Shown one piece after another: positions 47,701-58,489 of a DNA stretch of 64,000 nucleotides. The position numbers and the translations under genes are program-made. This DNA is from Nephrocerus scutellatus (Eukaryota; Arthropoda; Insecta; Diptera; Pipunculidae). The notes beneath the pieces are model-generated. The model saw only the letters and a program-made list of their open reading frames with translations, did not search any database and was not told the DNA's origin. Where the stretch lies: NCBI GenBank assembly GCA_947095585.1, contig OX352765.1:26380254-26444253 (forward strand). Direction: 5' to 3'. Positions within the stretch are counted from its first letter, which is position 1, and every line of letters begins with the position of its first letter.

Positions 47701-50700
47701 GATCACTCCAAAAAATTTACAAAAAAATTTGTCCATCACTAATACACATGTGTTTAAAAATTTTAAAAAATTTACATGGGCACCACTCGGGCCTCGTTCA
47801 CTCCAAAAATGTTAAAAATTTTGTCCATCGGAGGTACACATGTGTATAAAATTTGAAGAAAATCGGGTTTATTTTTTTCAAAAAAATGTATGGGGCCCCA
47901 CGACCACGGGTCTAGGGTATCCGACTTTTTGAATAAGAGATATTTTTTTTGGCAAAAAGGTTTTATTTCTTAACATAGTCTCCTTTAAGCTCGATACATT
48001 TAGTCCAGCGTTTTTTTAAAAAAATTTTTTTCCTTCCAAATATTAGGTTTTCTCAATTCCCCACAAAACAAGCGTTTGTTTCAGTGATGATCTCTTCGTA
48101 AGATCCAAATATCTTACCGCCCAGCCATTTCTTCAGGTTTGGAAATCTGGGGAATATGCTGTATGGGATAGCAGTTCGTTGCCCAATTTTTGGATTTTTG
48201 CCATGGTGACTACGCACGTGTGCACCCGTGCATTGTCTTGATGGATCAGCACTTTTTTTTTGCCATAACTATTTCTCACACCACTTTCGTCAATCTGTCA
48301 TTCACTTTCGTTACTTTGTGGTTTCGAAAAGTACTACGATTGGAACGTTAATGTCAAATGTCACTTATCGCAAAATTAAGGCAAATGCTTTTCACAGATG
48401 ATGTATCCTTAGCACTTGAGCTAACTGTCGGTCAGATCCTATACTTACGTACGAGGTCAGTAGTGCTTTTTATCTTATTCTCTAACTGCGCGTACGCTAA
48501 TTAATGAATAAATGTTTGTCAGGGATATTACTTTTAATCTATTCCGCGCTTATTTATAAATCCGTTTCGAGCTTGAGAATATTCTTTCCATTCTACCTCC
48601 CAAGGTGTAATGAGAATGTTATACATAGAACGGTTAGTAAAATTAACTGTCAAATGGCATAAGTGTCATATGTGCAATATGCAGCTCGCCATTTAAGGTG
48701 AAATATTCTTGTTTCAGAGACCCTTTGACAGGTATTCCGTTCTTTCTTTTTTATAATATGAAAGTTGTCTTCCTGCTTTTTACACTCAGAATAAATTGAA
48801 TGAGTACTCTGAGAACTTTGTGAACTTTTAATTTACACGTAAATGGTTGAAAAGCTTCTTGTTATGTTTTTTTTTGTCGGAGAAATCAGAGAAATCGAAC
48901 CTCTGTCAGATCAAAAAAATTATCTGCTGTGTTTTTTAGTATCAGAGAATATTTTTGTTTATCACCTAAATGCTCCATAGTAGTCGACATGTCCGATGTT
49001 TACAGAAACAAGCAACTTCAGCTGTCAAAAAATGTTCTGTATATTTTTTCAGAGTTTTTTCTTATCCGAGAATTATCGGTGCGTAAAAAAACGCCTCAGA
49101 GAAAAAAGAACCAATATGAATTCTGACAGTGAATTTATCTCTCCGATAACTCCGAAATAAAAAAAAACACAGCCAATAAATATTTTGTTAATCAAATTAG
49201 CAATCAATTATGACAATTATGACGCGTTCTAAAATTCAGACCGATCAGGACACTTTCGGCTCTGATTCCCTCTGAACTATTTATGAAAACGTCCATTTCA
49301 CCATATTGGTGACTGGTGACTAGAACAATAAATTGATCGAAATATGGCATAGATGATAGTTGATAGATCCGGAATACTTAACGAGTATTATCGGCTTAAA
49401 ATAAGATCTGTTGGAAACATTTTTTTAATGGTGCCCATCGGACTCTATTTGCAAACACAAAAAGGAAGAAAACGAATAAATACTCGTAACATAAAAAGTG
49501 TTACTCCCACTCGAATATCATTTTGTACGCACAATGAAATTTTTATATTAGTATTATAATGTTTCATACTGTTCTTCTTTGATCCTTAAATTTACATATA
49601 TTACTTCTCTTCATCTGACATTTCATTGTTATAGAATATGCCCTACAAATTGATTTGTTTTTTATTTTATCTTTTCGGTTATTCGTGGGAAGATTTTCTT
49701 ATGAAATCCATGAAAGTGATACTTTTGAATTTGAAATTTTGAAATTCAGTGCACACTAAAAACGATATTTTTTGTTGATTCATCAAAGCTCTAGAATGAT
49801 TTCTCTGTTCTTCTTCTTCTGTTCTATGTTCTTCTAGAATGTTTTCTTTGCATCTTTAATGGCTTTGAATAAAGTTTTACTTTACAACTTCGTCAAATTT
49901 CTTTTTTTACTCGTATCTCGTACTCGTACATGTAAATGCCAGAAGCACGTAATTTGTTTTCATTCTTTTAAGGTCTTCTGCTTGTTTGCGATACGCAGGA
50001 AAATTCCGAAAGGGATTAATTTCTGAATTTCTCATATCATTGAAATATTAAAAACAGCAATTTATTTACTTTTTACCAGTAAATTGAGGTTCTTCAATTG
50101 ATTTTTTTGGAAGTTTTTTTTCAAACTTTTTTATAGCTAAAGACGCCGCGACGCTTACCTGGTTATGGTTTTCCCCTGAAATGCACACCATGAATTCCTT
50201 TTTCTATTACCGAGCTTTATTTTTACTTTTTACAAATTAAGTACTCATTTGAAGATTAATTAATAATAACATTGAAGGATCAAAAATAAGAAAACTATTT
50301 TTTGTAAATAAATTTGAACATTTGCCATCGATAGCGGTTAGAAAAATTTAGAATTTTTAGTATAAGAAACTCAACAGATAAGATCGACTCTATTATCTGC
50401 ACTCACGGTATTTATCCGTGGGTCCGACTTCATACGTTTCATCATAATAATGACCCATGGCATTTACCTTCAGTTACCTAAAATGTAATATTTTGATATG
50501 AAAAATGTTTTGAATTGCACAGCATGTATTCATTAAGGTGGCAAATACTTAAAGGAGTGATTCCTTGGTTAATTTCGTGAAAAAAAATGAGGTGTGCGGT
50601 GTACGTAGCTTTTAAATGCGAAGATACGTACTTTCGACCTTACATCACTTAACACACTGTAACTCTTCTAGCTATAAGCTTACTGTTGGTCATTTTTGAA

Positions 50701-53269
50701 AGAAAATTAAATGTATAAGATAAAATAATTAACATTTTTTTAAATTCTTGAAACCGTTACCGATATAAACGTCGTCAAAATCCTAAAATGTTTTTTTCTT
50801 TTCTTAAATTTTATTTTCAAACGCGAATATTTCGAAAATCGCTCTCGGATAATTTTTTGTTGACAAATGCAGTATTAAGCCTATTCAATTTTTTATAAAT
50901 CTATCTCACAATATTTATGCATTTGGTCAACAGGAGCAGGGTTAAAAATGAAAGTTTGTAAAATAAACGAAAAAGTACTTTTGACCTTACATGTCTTCAC
51001 ACCATATAACTCTTGAACGCTTCCAGCTACAAGCTTACTTTTTTGAAAGAAAATAATATTTTCAAGATCCAAAGATCTAAAGACCTACCCTCGAAAGTCG
51101 GCATTATCCACACTAGTGTGTTAACATAGAAAATACTTTGTTATTTACTGCAGTCTCAGCGAACACACATTCCCATAGTAGTTTTGCATTGCGCATGAGC
51201 AGTTTAGCAGAAAAATGCATTTGGTCGTGTGCAAAATAGCGTACATTACTCGCTGAAAGTTGCCTATTGAATGCTCGTTCATTGCCGCATTCGGCTACCG
51301 CCCCGTACTTCAAGCTTCTAACACGCAAAATAACGTCCACTTTCCTTGCTCGTCATGTAACATACATGGAACATACTTAGTTCATCTTCTTTTAAGACAA
51401 AACTTAGACTTGTGACGACAAAAACTATATGACAAAATGTTTCTATATTTGTTTGGTTGATTCGATTCTCATATAAGAGCTTTAGCAGTCAGTTGCCTGG
51501 TAATTTTGGTTCTTTACAGGTCGTGCGATTAAATACCGTAAAGGTGGGAGAATTTAAATGGATTCATTTTTGTAAGCAATTTAGCCTCATTACAATATAA
51601 CTTTAAGGCAGAAAAATTTACAAATTGAAACTATCAACTATATTTTTTAAGTTATAAATGGGTTATAAAATTATTTTCAAATAATAAAGCAAAAAGAAGG
51701 GATTTACAATTTAAAGAAATATTCGATATGATAATTACTGAGAAGCTTTTTAAAACAGATATTACTCCCGCATGTTTATCAGATATACGTGTGAGGTGTG
51801 GGACCGTTAAAGAGCTTTATGGCGTTTTTCAGGTAATCGAATTATGAACATCCCACTCAGCAGTCGAACGCACTATTCACTTGAGACTAGGGTTTGCAAT
51901 AAAATACTAGAAATCCCAAAACCCAATCCCGGGGTTAAAATGACTCAAACCCTGGATTTCGAGACTCTATGACTGTCCTGACGATACATTATGTTCAACA
52001 GGCATTATCTATTATATATAGCGGATGTTAAATATTGACCTAAGCTTAGTCTGCGTCGTATATTCAATATAATGATGATAACTGACGTTGATGCTATGTC
52101 TGCGCTATGTCTGAATATGTTAGAAATAGAACTCTGTGATTCTACGGACTCTGACATTTAAATAGCGAAAGAAGTTTTTGTAGCTCTAGTTTCGGAAAAT
52201 CGTCAAAATAAGGAAAATATACAGCAGCCCATCACAAAAGAGTTAAAAATGTTTGAAGACACCAGACAAAAAGGTCAAATTCTACAAAAAGTTTACGACA
52301 GTAATTCCGACAAATGTAGAGTCGGAACGAGCGTCTTCGGATGCCGGAACTTGGTTTGTTTTATTAATTTGAAATAGACAAGAGGACGATTCAATTGATA
52401 GAATTTTCGTTTTAAAATTTGTTTTTAAAATTGTTAAATACTTGATTTGATTTTTTTGTATTTTTATTTTTTTTAATTATTTTATAAATGAATAAAATAA
52501 AAATAAAATGTAATGAAATATTCTATGATATAAAAGAAGAGGATAAAACTATATATTTTTTCTAATAAATGAAAATTATTTTGGTGTACTCAACCGCGGC
52601 GGAATCACGGGAGCTTTTGGAAGTGGATTAAAATTTGATCACAAGATTTGGCAACAAGCAAACAACCACACGTGTATGCGAAGTTAGTGTAGAAAATTTT
52701 AAAATACTAGACCTCTACATTCATACACTTTACACACAAGCATCCTTTTTTTTTTTGTTGTTACTGTTAAAGTGCACTCACGGTAAACGACTGGTTAAAA
52801 CGTTAATATACAAGTATAGAGTAATGCTCTGAAAGGAACTCACATTATGATCCAAAGCGATGTCAACAACCGATTGCAGGGCTTGACTATTGCCTTCCTC
52901 TTGAATAGCCCAGCATGGATATGGCGCAATCGGAGCAAAACTGTTTCCCATTTTCAAATCAATTTTGCCCAGTGTAAATGGAACACCTTGCTTGTACCGT
53001 GGTAATGCCACGTATGCTGTATTCCGCTTTAGTTGTGCTCGTGTTACGATCACATTTCTTGGCACATATCGTCCGGATTGAATATAGATATTTTTCGTCG
53101 AAGCACACGGCCACACAAGATTATTACCGCCAAGTTGAAATCTAAGTTCGTGCAGAGAAGGCGGAGAACGTCTGTTGAGGCTTAATCCATCATGATCGTA
53201 GTGATGTGATGACAGACAGTAGTGGTTGGCAGTTGCCAGAATAAAAGCAACAAAAATTCGGCCTAGCAT
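41733..53269 (-). CDS. Yellow/MRJP-family secreted protein, four exons
   Basis: Exons on the - strand are 53269-52844, 47395-47199, 45757-45340 and 41909-41733, encoding 405 residues (normal size for the family). Junctions are GTGAGT/CAG, GTAAGT/CAG and GTAGGA/CAG, with phases 0, 2, 0. MLGRIFVAFILATANHYCLSS is a signal peptide. The exon 1/2 join gives VVDIALDHNGILWALDVG, the family hallmark. Exon 2/3 gives DNKPFVYVADAGARSILVYD, and exon 3/4 gives RLSTQVLPGYRKFMWALESNFYDY. Other family features are YPCWAIQEE, SPRMYSIQGQYL and the TGCNGAS end. Yellow proteins are secreted and act in cuticle pigmentation, hardening or related roles. The paralogue (for example the -e group) cannot be fixed here. 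The introns (5448, 1441, 3430 nt) carry DINE-like, SINE, MITE, mariner and hAT copies. No stop or frameshift is seen. Confidence 0.92.
42106..42985 (+). repeat. DINE-like element in yellow intron 3
   Basis: The element begins AAACCCATAAAAGTTAAAAT at about 42110 with AAATTCTCTAATAC. Six units of 113-122 bp follow, seen by CCATCGGAGATACAC-like words near 42250, 42363, 42485, 42604 and 42724, each with GAAAATCGGGTA and CCCGACCCC/GGGGCC patches. It ends with AAGTGGGTTAAATATTGAT and CACGGGCACGCGAAGTTAAT. It is the clearest + strand copy. Confidence 0.78.
42990..43985. other. Intron DNA with weak coding-like traces
   Basis: A - strand frame near 43245-43040 reads KKKGKSPKLSRSVRGEF and FRSTVDWLFKDIYLF before a stop. 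It has no ATG and no family I recognise. The + strand 115-codon frame at 43156-43503 shows no domain. Neither is called a gene. Confidence 0.3.
43990..44215 (-). repeat. DINE-like family, tail-side fragment
   Basis: The + strand shows CCGCGTGTTTGTGACTTGTT, TTTTAACCCACTTCC, TTTGCACACATGTATACCTC and GGAAGTGATCGGGCCCC, the order of the tail side plus about one unit. Confidence 0.65.
44288..44428 (+). mobile_element. tRNA-derived SINE with internal deletion
   Basis: A degraded head (TTCAGTGT..CAGGGAGTTCG, AAATCCCAGGAAACACC) runs to AAAAGTATTTTTCA, then jumps directly to GCCTTGGACCGCAACGGTCT and CGCGCCGAATATTATTATTA. About 150 bp of the body, from GGTGTCCCACC to the AGAAGCTAGG region, is missing. 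The next element starts in its ATT tail. Confidence 0.72.
44427..44673 (+). mobile_element. MITE-like element with transposase N-terminal helix-turn-helix
   Basis: Terminal inverted repeats are CAGGGTTGTCCAAAAAGAGA..CATATGG at left and, read inward from the right, CAGGGGTGTCCAAAAATACA..TATATGG. Inside, the + strand reads MANRLNLEISIEKKVAAWME then FGSPSIVRNQFQEWFYKDPP, which matches the N-terminal helix-turn-helix of DUF4817-type Tc1/mariner-like transposases. The catalytic part is deleted. Confidence 0.7.
44680..45335. other. Yellow intron 3, unassigned part
   Basis: Two loosely similar stretches occur (around 44735-44895 and 45070-45205: GATAACGGC..AACTAA, CAATTTAATTC, ATTCAAGAT, GAGATATTCCC), suggesting an old tandem or inverted repeat. 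No gene is seen. Confidence 0.4.
46150..46235 (+). mobile_element. RTE 3'-end relic
   Basis: The words GACTTAAAATCGGGACATGT, AAGAGATTTTGTGCAGGAAT and CAAGACCGAAC correspond to the RTE C-terminus as seen at 30450-30515 (GACTCGAAATCGGGACCGGT, GAGAATTTTTGCGGGAGGCC). It lies in yellow intron 2. Confidence 0.55.
46240..47190. other. Yellow intron 2, unassigned part
   Basis: AT-rich sequence without recognised element. The 115-codon - strand open frame at 46398-46745 has no recognisable domain. Confidence 0.4.
47425..47925 (+). repeat. DINE-like element in yellow intron 1, truncated
   Basis: It starts with AACCCATAACAATTAAATTT just inside the intron. Four units follow with ACATATGTGTTTAAAATTTG, GAAGAAAATC, CCATCGGAGGTTCACATG and GCCCGATCACTCC words. 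The array stops at GGGGCCCCACGACC, where a mariner-like end begins; the family tail is missing here. Confidence 0.72.
47926..48375 (-). mobile_element. Mariner-like element, deleted C-terminal part
   Basis: On the - strand at about 48025-47960 the frame ends RWTKCIELKGDYVKK-stop, the typical end of mariner transposases. Upstream come FPNLKKWLGGKIFGS then SYEEIITETNACF (about 48145-48065), and near 48230 sequence around the middle catalytic block. TATCCGACTTTTTGAATAAG at left is a likely terminal repeat. The N-terminal half is missing. Confidence 0.7.
48376..51880. other. Yellow intron 1, unassigned part
   Basis: AT-rich intron sequence. A word similar to one at 23400-23440 (TCTGAACTATTTATGAAAACG) occurs near 49273. 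Two mutually similar stretches (50570-50720 and 50940-51060: GTACTTTCGACCTTACAT or GTACTTTTGACCTTACAT, AACTCTT, CTATAAGCTTACT or CTACAAGCTTACT) suggest an old ~370-bp duplication. No gene is seen. Confidence 0.4.
51890..52595 (+). mobile_element. hAT-like non-autonomous element
   Basis: The left end TAGGGTTTGCAATAAAATAC leads into CCCAAAACCCAATCCCGGGG, a hAT-style terminal repeat. Near 52300-52360 the + strand contains TNVESERASSDAGTWF-like coding, the C-terminal dimerisation block of hAT transposases, without the rest. The last 150 bp match 5090-5240. Confidence 0.6.
52610..52705 (+). repeat. DINE-like family, tail end
   Basis: GGAAGTGGATTAAAATTTGA, CACAAGATTTGG, AAGCAAACAACC, CACGTGTATGCGAAGTTAGT and GTAGAAAATTTTAAAAT follow the order of the family tail at 23950-24065. 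Confidence 0.6.
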
Positions 53270-53365
53270 GCTCGAAATCTTTTAATTTGGAACAACGAAT
53301 TTTTAACAAACAAACAATTTTACTTCTGTTAGATATTTGGTTCTTTTCGTTGGTTAATTCTGGAG

Positions 53366-53404
53366 AAAACTGCATATTGCCGGAGAAATATTTTTGCATT
53401 TATA
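53366..53404 (-). promoter_or_regulatory. Candidate core promoter of the yellow-family gene
   Basis: On the - strand TATAAAT lies at 53404-53398 and an initiator-like GCAGTTTT has its A at 53371, 33 nt downstream of the first T. This spacing is normal for a TATA/Inr promoter and predicts a 5' UTR of about 100 nt before the ATG at 53269. No DPE match was seen. Confidence 0.5.
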
Positions 53405-53519
53405 TCAGCTATGTGTGAAATGGTTCTAAACGTGGTGTTGTGTTTGTTTCATTTTTGTCACGGCTGATATTCAAATATTTACAATACCGCACAGCATCGC
53501 AGTAACCCCGAACAAAGGT

Positions 53520-53566
53520 CATAACTCATCACCATCATCATAATCATCGTCATCATCACCACCGTA
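53520..53566 (+). repeat. CAT/ATC microsatellite
   Basis: Imperfect trinucleotide repeat (CATCACCATCATCATAATCA and on), upstream of the yellow-family gene. Confidence 0.7.
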
Positions 53567-53569
53567 TTC

Positions 53570-54475
53570 CATGCCGCACAAGCTGCCAAATTAATTCAAT
53601 TTCGCGAATGTGTAAACAAAATGGAATGTAACGTGATTTCAGTCATTTTCTTTGCAAAACTTTTATCAACAAAATAAAACATACAGGCGACGTTTGGAAC
53701 AAGTTGAGAGAGACGTTTTCATGTACTACAAAATACTCCTGAGCATAATGCGAAATGTATACTCTATGAATGGGTTTCCACGTACATAGGTGGTAGATAG
53801 ACGACACTTTCAAATTGAAAGAAATTGTTTTCCCTTTGAGTAACTCAATATACTCGTATGTGTCACATTAGTCACGAGACCTAGTTGTTTGTTAGCACTG
53901 GGTTACAAGGTTTTCGGTTCTTGTACGTAGCTTGAAAGAGGGACGGCCTCCTAACGTGGTAAATGCGACTATGCGTCACCTGAACCCAATTCGATTTGTG
54001 ATGACTCGCAGTTACTGTAATTTTATTAAACAATACACAACCATATTGCTAAGGAGGATTTCTTGGAGGGAATTTTTTTTAACTTGTTCTATTTAGGTTG
54101 AAAAATGGAAACTTCGGTAACTGAAAATAAATTTTGCTGACATTTGGTTTTTGTTTGCTGCTAACCTATTTTTCAAATGCAAAAAAATTTCTTTTGTGAC
54201 TTTGTACTCAATTGATTTGTAGGAAATAAAACTTTCAATGACATTGCTGCGTGTTAAAATTCAAAAACTGGTTGTATCGCGAAAGGTTTTTTTGTGTTAT
54301 ATTGGAGGAACATGCACAAGGAAGTCTATTATATGGCCGAATTTGAATATATTGAAGAAACACAATAAGGAAAAAAATGGATAGTTATAAAAGCACATTC
54401 TAAACCGTATTAATTTTAGATTAAAACGTATAAGCTGAGTCTATTAGCACCACAAGTGTTAGCCACTATTTGACA
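53570..54475. other. Upstream region of the yellow-family gene
   Basis: No gene or element is recognised in this AT-rich stretch; it may contain upstream control sequence. Confidence 0.35.
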
Positions 54476-54479
54476 TGAG

Positions 54480-54640
54480 GCGATGGTGTATTGTGGTGTC
54501 TGCAAGCCACATGCACCGCGACCCCCATTGATCTATTGTGCCATCATTCTTTGATCTTTGGAATCTTCTACTCTTCACATGTCTTTGAAATTATGTGTCT
54601 AGTTTTCGATTGCGAACCCGAATGGCGGATCTTATATTCA
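54480..54640 (-). mobile_element. RNase-H-type non-LTR 3' UTR fragment
   Basis: The + strand words CTGCAAGCCACATGCACCGC and CATTGATCTATTGTG resemble 7098-7148 (CTGATAAGCCATGTGCACTG, AAGATCTATTGTG), the 3' UTR of the nested non-LTR fragment. Confidence 0.45.
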
Positions 54641-55028
54641 GAGGACATGAAAATTTTTCAACGAACGTGTGTACATTTGTACGTTTGTACGGGTGTAACG
54701 GGTGTACGTACCTTTGTCGTGTCATATATCTCGGCTTCTCCTAGTCCAAATTTAATGGGACTTGTTTTAAAACAATTGGTTAGCGATCGGCTTGCGATAG
54801 CGTAATTTTTTTATTCATAGGGTTTACTACCCCTGAGAAAACTATAATAACTACTTCTACTACTACTACTTCTGCGCATCACTATCGATTTTTTTAAGCC
54901 AGAACGTTTGCAAAGTAAAATGTTGTTCAGTCTATTTCAGAAATCACTTATGTACCGTTGAATACTATTAGGCTTCTAAGACAAATTAGTCTTTAGACTG
55001 AGTTACGACACGCGTGTGACGCGTGTAC

Positions 55029-55966
55029 AAAATTCTGGGATCTGGCCAAAAGGGTCTGGAATTTTGTGTACCAAGCCATTTCTCAAGCGATTCGTATGAA
55101 ATTCGGTATGTAGGACTAAGATGAGACTATAAGACTTGTTCCTATGGAAATTCTGGGATCTAGCAAATAGGGTCTGGAATTTGTGAATTAAGCCATTTCT
55201 CAAGCGATTCGTATGAAATTCGGTGTTTAGGACCAAGATGCGACTGTAACCGTTGTTCCTGTGAAAATTCTGAGATCTGGCCAAGAGGGTCTGGAATTTT
55301 GTGGACGGAGCCATTTCTCAAGCGATTCGTATGAAGTTCGGTACGTAGAACTAAGATGCGACTATAAGACTTGTTGTTATGGAAATTCTGAGATTTGGCC
55401 AATAGGGTCTGGAATTTTGTGGTCCAAGCAATTTCTCAAGCGACTCGTATGAAATTCGGTTTGTAGGACTAAGATGCGAGTATAAGACTTGTTCCTATGG
55501 AAATTCTGGGATCTAGCAAACAGGGTCTGGAATTTGTGAATTAAGCCATTTCTCAAGCGATTCGTATGAAATTCGGTGTTTAGGACCAAGATTCGACTGT
55601 AACCGTTGTTCCTGTGAAAATTCTGAGATCTGGCCAATAGGGTCTGGAATATTGTGGACGAAGCCATTTCTCAAGCGATTCTTATGAAGTTCGGTACGTA
55701 GAACTAAGATGCGACTATAAGACTTGTTATTATGGAAATTCTGAGATTTGGCCAATAGGGTCTGGAATTTTGTGGTCCAAGCAATTTCTCAAGCGACTCG
55801 TATGAAATTCGGTTTGTAGGACTAAGATGCGAGTATAAGACTTGTTCCTATGTAAATTCTGGGATCTGGCCAATAGGGTCTGGAATTTTGTGCACCAAAC
55901 AATTTCTCAACCGATTCGTGTGAAATTCGTTATGTAGGGCTAAGATGCGACTATAACCCTTGTTTA
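55029..55966. repeat. 118-bp satellite with 353-bp higher-order period
   Basis: Eight tandem monomers begin (word TTCTG) at 55033, 55151, 55268, 55386, 55504, 55621, 55739 and 55857, that is 118, 117, 118, 118, 117, 118, 118 bp. Monomers three apart are more alike than neighbours, giving a 353-bp higher-order unit (for example 55151/55504 and 55386/55739). Shared words are AGGGTCTGGAATTTTGTG, ATTTCTCAAGCGATTCGTAT and GACTATAAGACTTGTT. Long - strand open frames across it follow from the repeat and shift frame between monomers. A GCGTGTGACGCGTG stretch adjoins the left edge. Confidence 0.88.
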
Positions 55967-55969
55967 AAA

Positions 55970-57085
55970 AAAAAAAAATTCCCAAAAAAATAAAAAACAA
56001 AAAATTTTTATTTCACAGAAAAAAAATTCCCTAAATTAGACGGAATTACAATTATCCATATGGCGAGCTGATGAGCTCGCTTTACTATCTTATATCAAAA
56101 TATGTCAAAGAGTTTTTTTTAATGGAAAATTGGAAAAATACTTGAAAAAACTTAGTAAAATACACGTAAAAAATACTTCGGTTTTCGGGAGCAGTCTTTC
56201 ACTTATTAGCATTCAAGTTGGTTAAAAAGGACTTCAAAGAACTTTAAAACCCCACATTTACACGCGTCGTACAAGCGACATGCCAGACGTGTTACACGAA
56301 ATCGCTTTAAAATATCCGTGATACTGAATTGCTCTATATGTCGTGTAAGAATTGGATCGTTTTATCTCAAAAAAGTTGAAACAAACAAACAACGCCAAAC
56401 CCGGTTCAAATCAAGTTAAATAAAAGTGTTTAAAAAGGCGGGAAAATTTGATGTAATATTTTAGTGCGCATGATAGAAAACTTTTATTACTTTCATAACT
56501 TTCACTAATGAGACAAATCCTTTAAATACTCTGAATGAACACGCTGGAACAGTGGTTAAAGGCATAACGTAAACCATAAGCTTATCTCATTGTCAGTCAC
56601 AAGAGATTTTGGTTTAAAGATTGACAGCTATCGTACAAATAATTTGCTAACACATTTAACACTTAACTTCTAACGTCTTATCGCGTAAAACCGAAAGAGA
56701 TAGTGTAAAAGATAGGACATAAAGATGGAGCATAAATCCCCTTAATTTAATTGACATCGCAGGCCATTTGGGCAGTGCATTGACTCATATTTTATTTACA
56801 TGGAAAAGGTAGAATATCAAACAAAAACATTAATCAACAGTATCCTGGCTGTTGACAAAAAACCAATTTCTTCCTTTGTCACATGATAGAGGTTGTTATC
56901 TGGGTATAATAAATTTTACAAATCATTTCGAATTAAACAAATTATTGCTAGAATGATTAGATTTTTGTAGCATATATGTATCTATAGTTAAAGCCCTTTA
57001 TTATCTGACTTGTCTTCTTCATCAACATATCTACAACCGGGGTCCGTTCCAAGCCGATGTAACCCAAATAGGCTTGTCTTAACTT
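55970..57085. other. AT-rich DNA without recognised gene
   Basis: Low-complexity A-runs follow the satellite. No domain-bearing frame is seen. Confidence 0.4.
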
Positions 57086-57089
57086 GACT

Positions 57090-57735
57090 TGACTCTTTTT
57101 GTCTGTATTTTCGACTACTTTAAGGTGCTTTTCTGAGGATTTTTTTTTTTTGAAAACATTGAAATTTTATTTTTTTCGACTTCTTTGAGGTCCTTTTAAA
57201 CCACCTTCCACACGACCAAGAGAGCTGGAATTTTGTGGGTATTTTTTATACTCCACGTACGATGCGTGTCTCGTGTGGCGCGTGCGATGATTTGAATTTT
57301 TTTTTCGACTTCTTTGAGGTCTTTTTTAACCGGTTTTTCGTGTAGAAGACCTGGATAGCTGAAATTTGGGGAGTGTCTAATCAAAAATAGTATTTTTTAT
57401 ATTCCGCGTAAGACGCATGTCTCGTGTGGCGCGTGTAATGGGTTGAAAACGCGTCATTTTCTGATTTCTTGAGTTAATTTTTAACCAATTTTCGTACTAC
57501 CTAGAAGACTGAAATTTTGTGAGCGGCTCAATGTTAAGGGTCAAACCCGCGTTTGACGCGTGTGGCGCGTGTGATGCGTGGGAAAAAGAAAATACTTTGA
57601 AATAGCCCCGACTTTAAAAACAGATATTTTGGCAATTATTACCAAATAACTGTGACTGTGTGGCGTGTTTCGATGCATACATAAAAGTTTGTACCCGAAA
57701 AACGAAGTTTTTTAGATTTACTTGTTTCTGCTGCT
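57090..57735 (+). repeat. GCGTG-rich dispersed/tandem repeat, three units
   Basis: Three imperfect units of about 130-155 bp run from TCGACTTCTTTGAGGTCCTT through AGAGAGCTGAAATTTTGTG to CGTGTCTCGTGTGGCGCGTG. They are followed by GAAAATACTTTGAAATAG, CAGATATTTTGGCAATTATT and CTGTGTGGCGTGTTTCGATG without interruption. This last part is the unoccupied counterpart of 1800-1905 plus 4533-4610. Confidence 0.75.
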
Positions 57736-58489
57736 GTAACAGTGTTATACATACCTTCCATGTGTTAATACATGTGTAGCTCCATTTTCAGTATTTTTCT
57801 GTTAAGGTTATTTTGAAAGATGGTTTGATAAATTATTTCTTATGCTCGTAAATGTTTTTATCACACTAAAATATGAGAGTAAGAGTTTTCTTCCTTCCTA
57901 CTTCTAGGATTAGTCCGAAAAATAATTTTCTTGAAATAATTTAAGACACTTTGATGTAGATCTAAGCAGCACGACAAATGTAGGTGGTTTTTTGGTAAGG
58001 TTGGGACCATGCGCATCTAGGGAATCGGACATTTTTTGTACATATTTGGTTTGTAATTGACAGTTATCACGAAAATGGCAACGAGTGGACTGGTTTTTTT
58101 TAGAAAAATAACTTCTGGCCATCAGCTTCTGAAATTAAGTTCCGTGTCCCGGATAACACACAGGTCGCGCATTGAAGTTACTGAAGAAATAGGATCTAGG
58201 AGGTGGTTATAGGCACTTTCGGAAATATGTGATAGCTTGACATTAAGACAATTTTTTAGGCTACAAGTTTAAAACCATATAGCAGTAGGCAAGACCAGGG
58301 GTGGAGTTTGATTTATGGCGGTAAATGTTCATTTCATTAGCATGGACAGAAAGGTTGTATATTTTTATAAGTGTTGACATTTTTTATTTAACTTGACTTT
58401 TACCATGTTGCTAAAAGGGCAAGTGACCAACGCATCCGACACATTACATGGAATTTGGGTAATCGGGAGCCCCTGTTTGTCTGTTTGTT

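Noticed and set aside
55003..55755. Repetitive - strand open frames (SQNFHRNNGYSRILVL-like peptide repeats)
   Set aside because: They are a by-product of the 117/118-bp satellite. Monomer lengths are not all multiples of three, so the same peptide appears in shifting frames.
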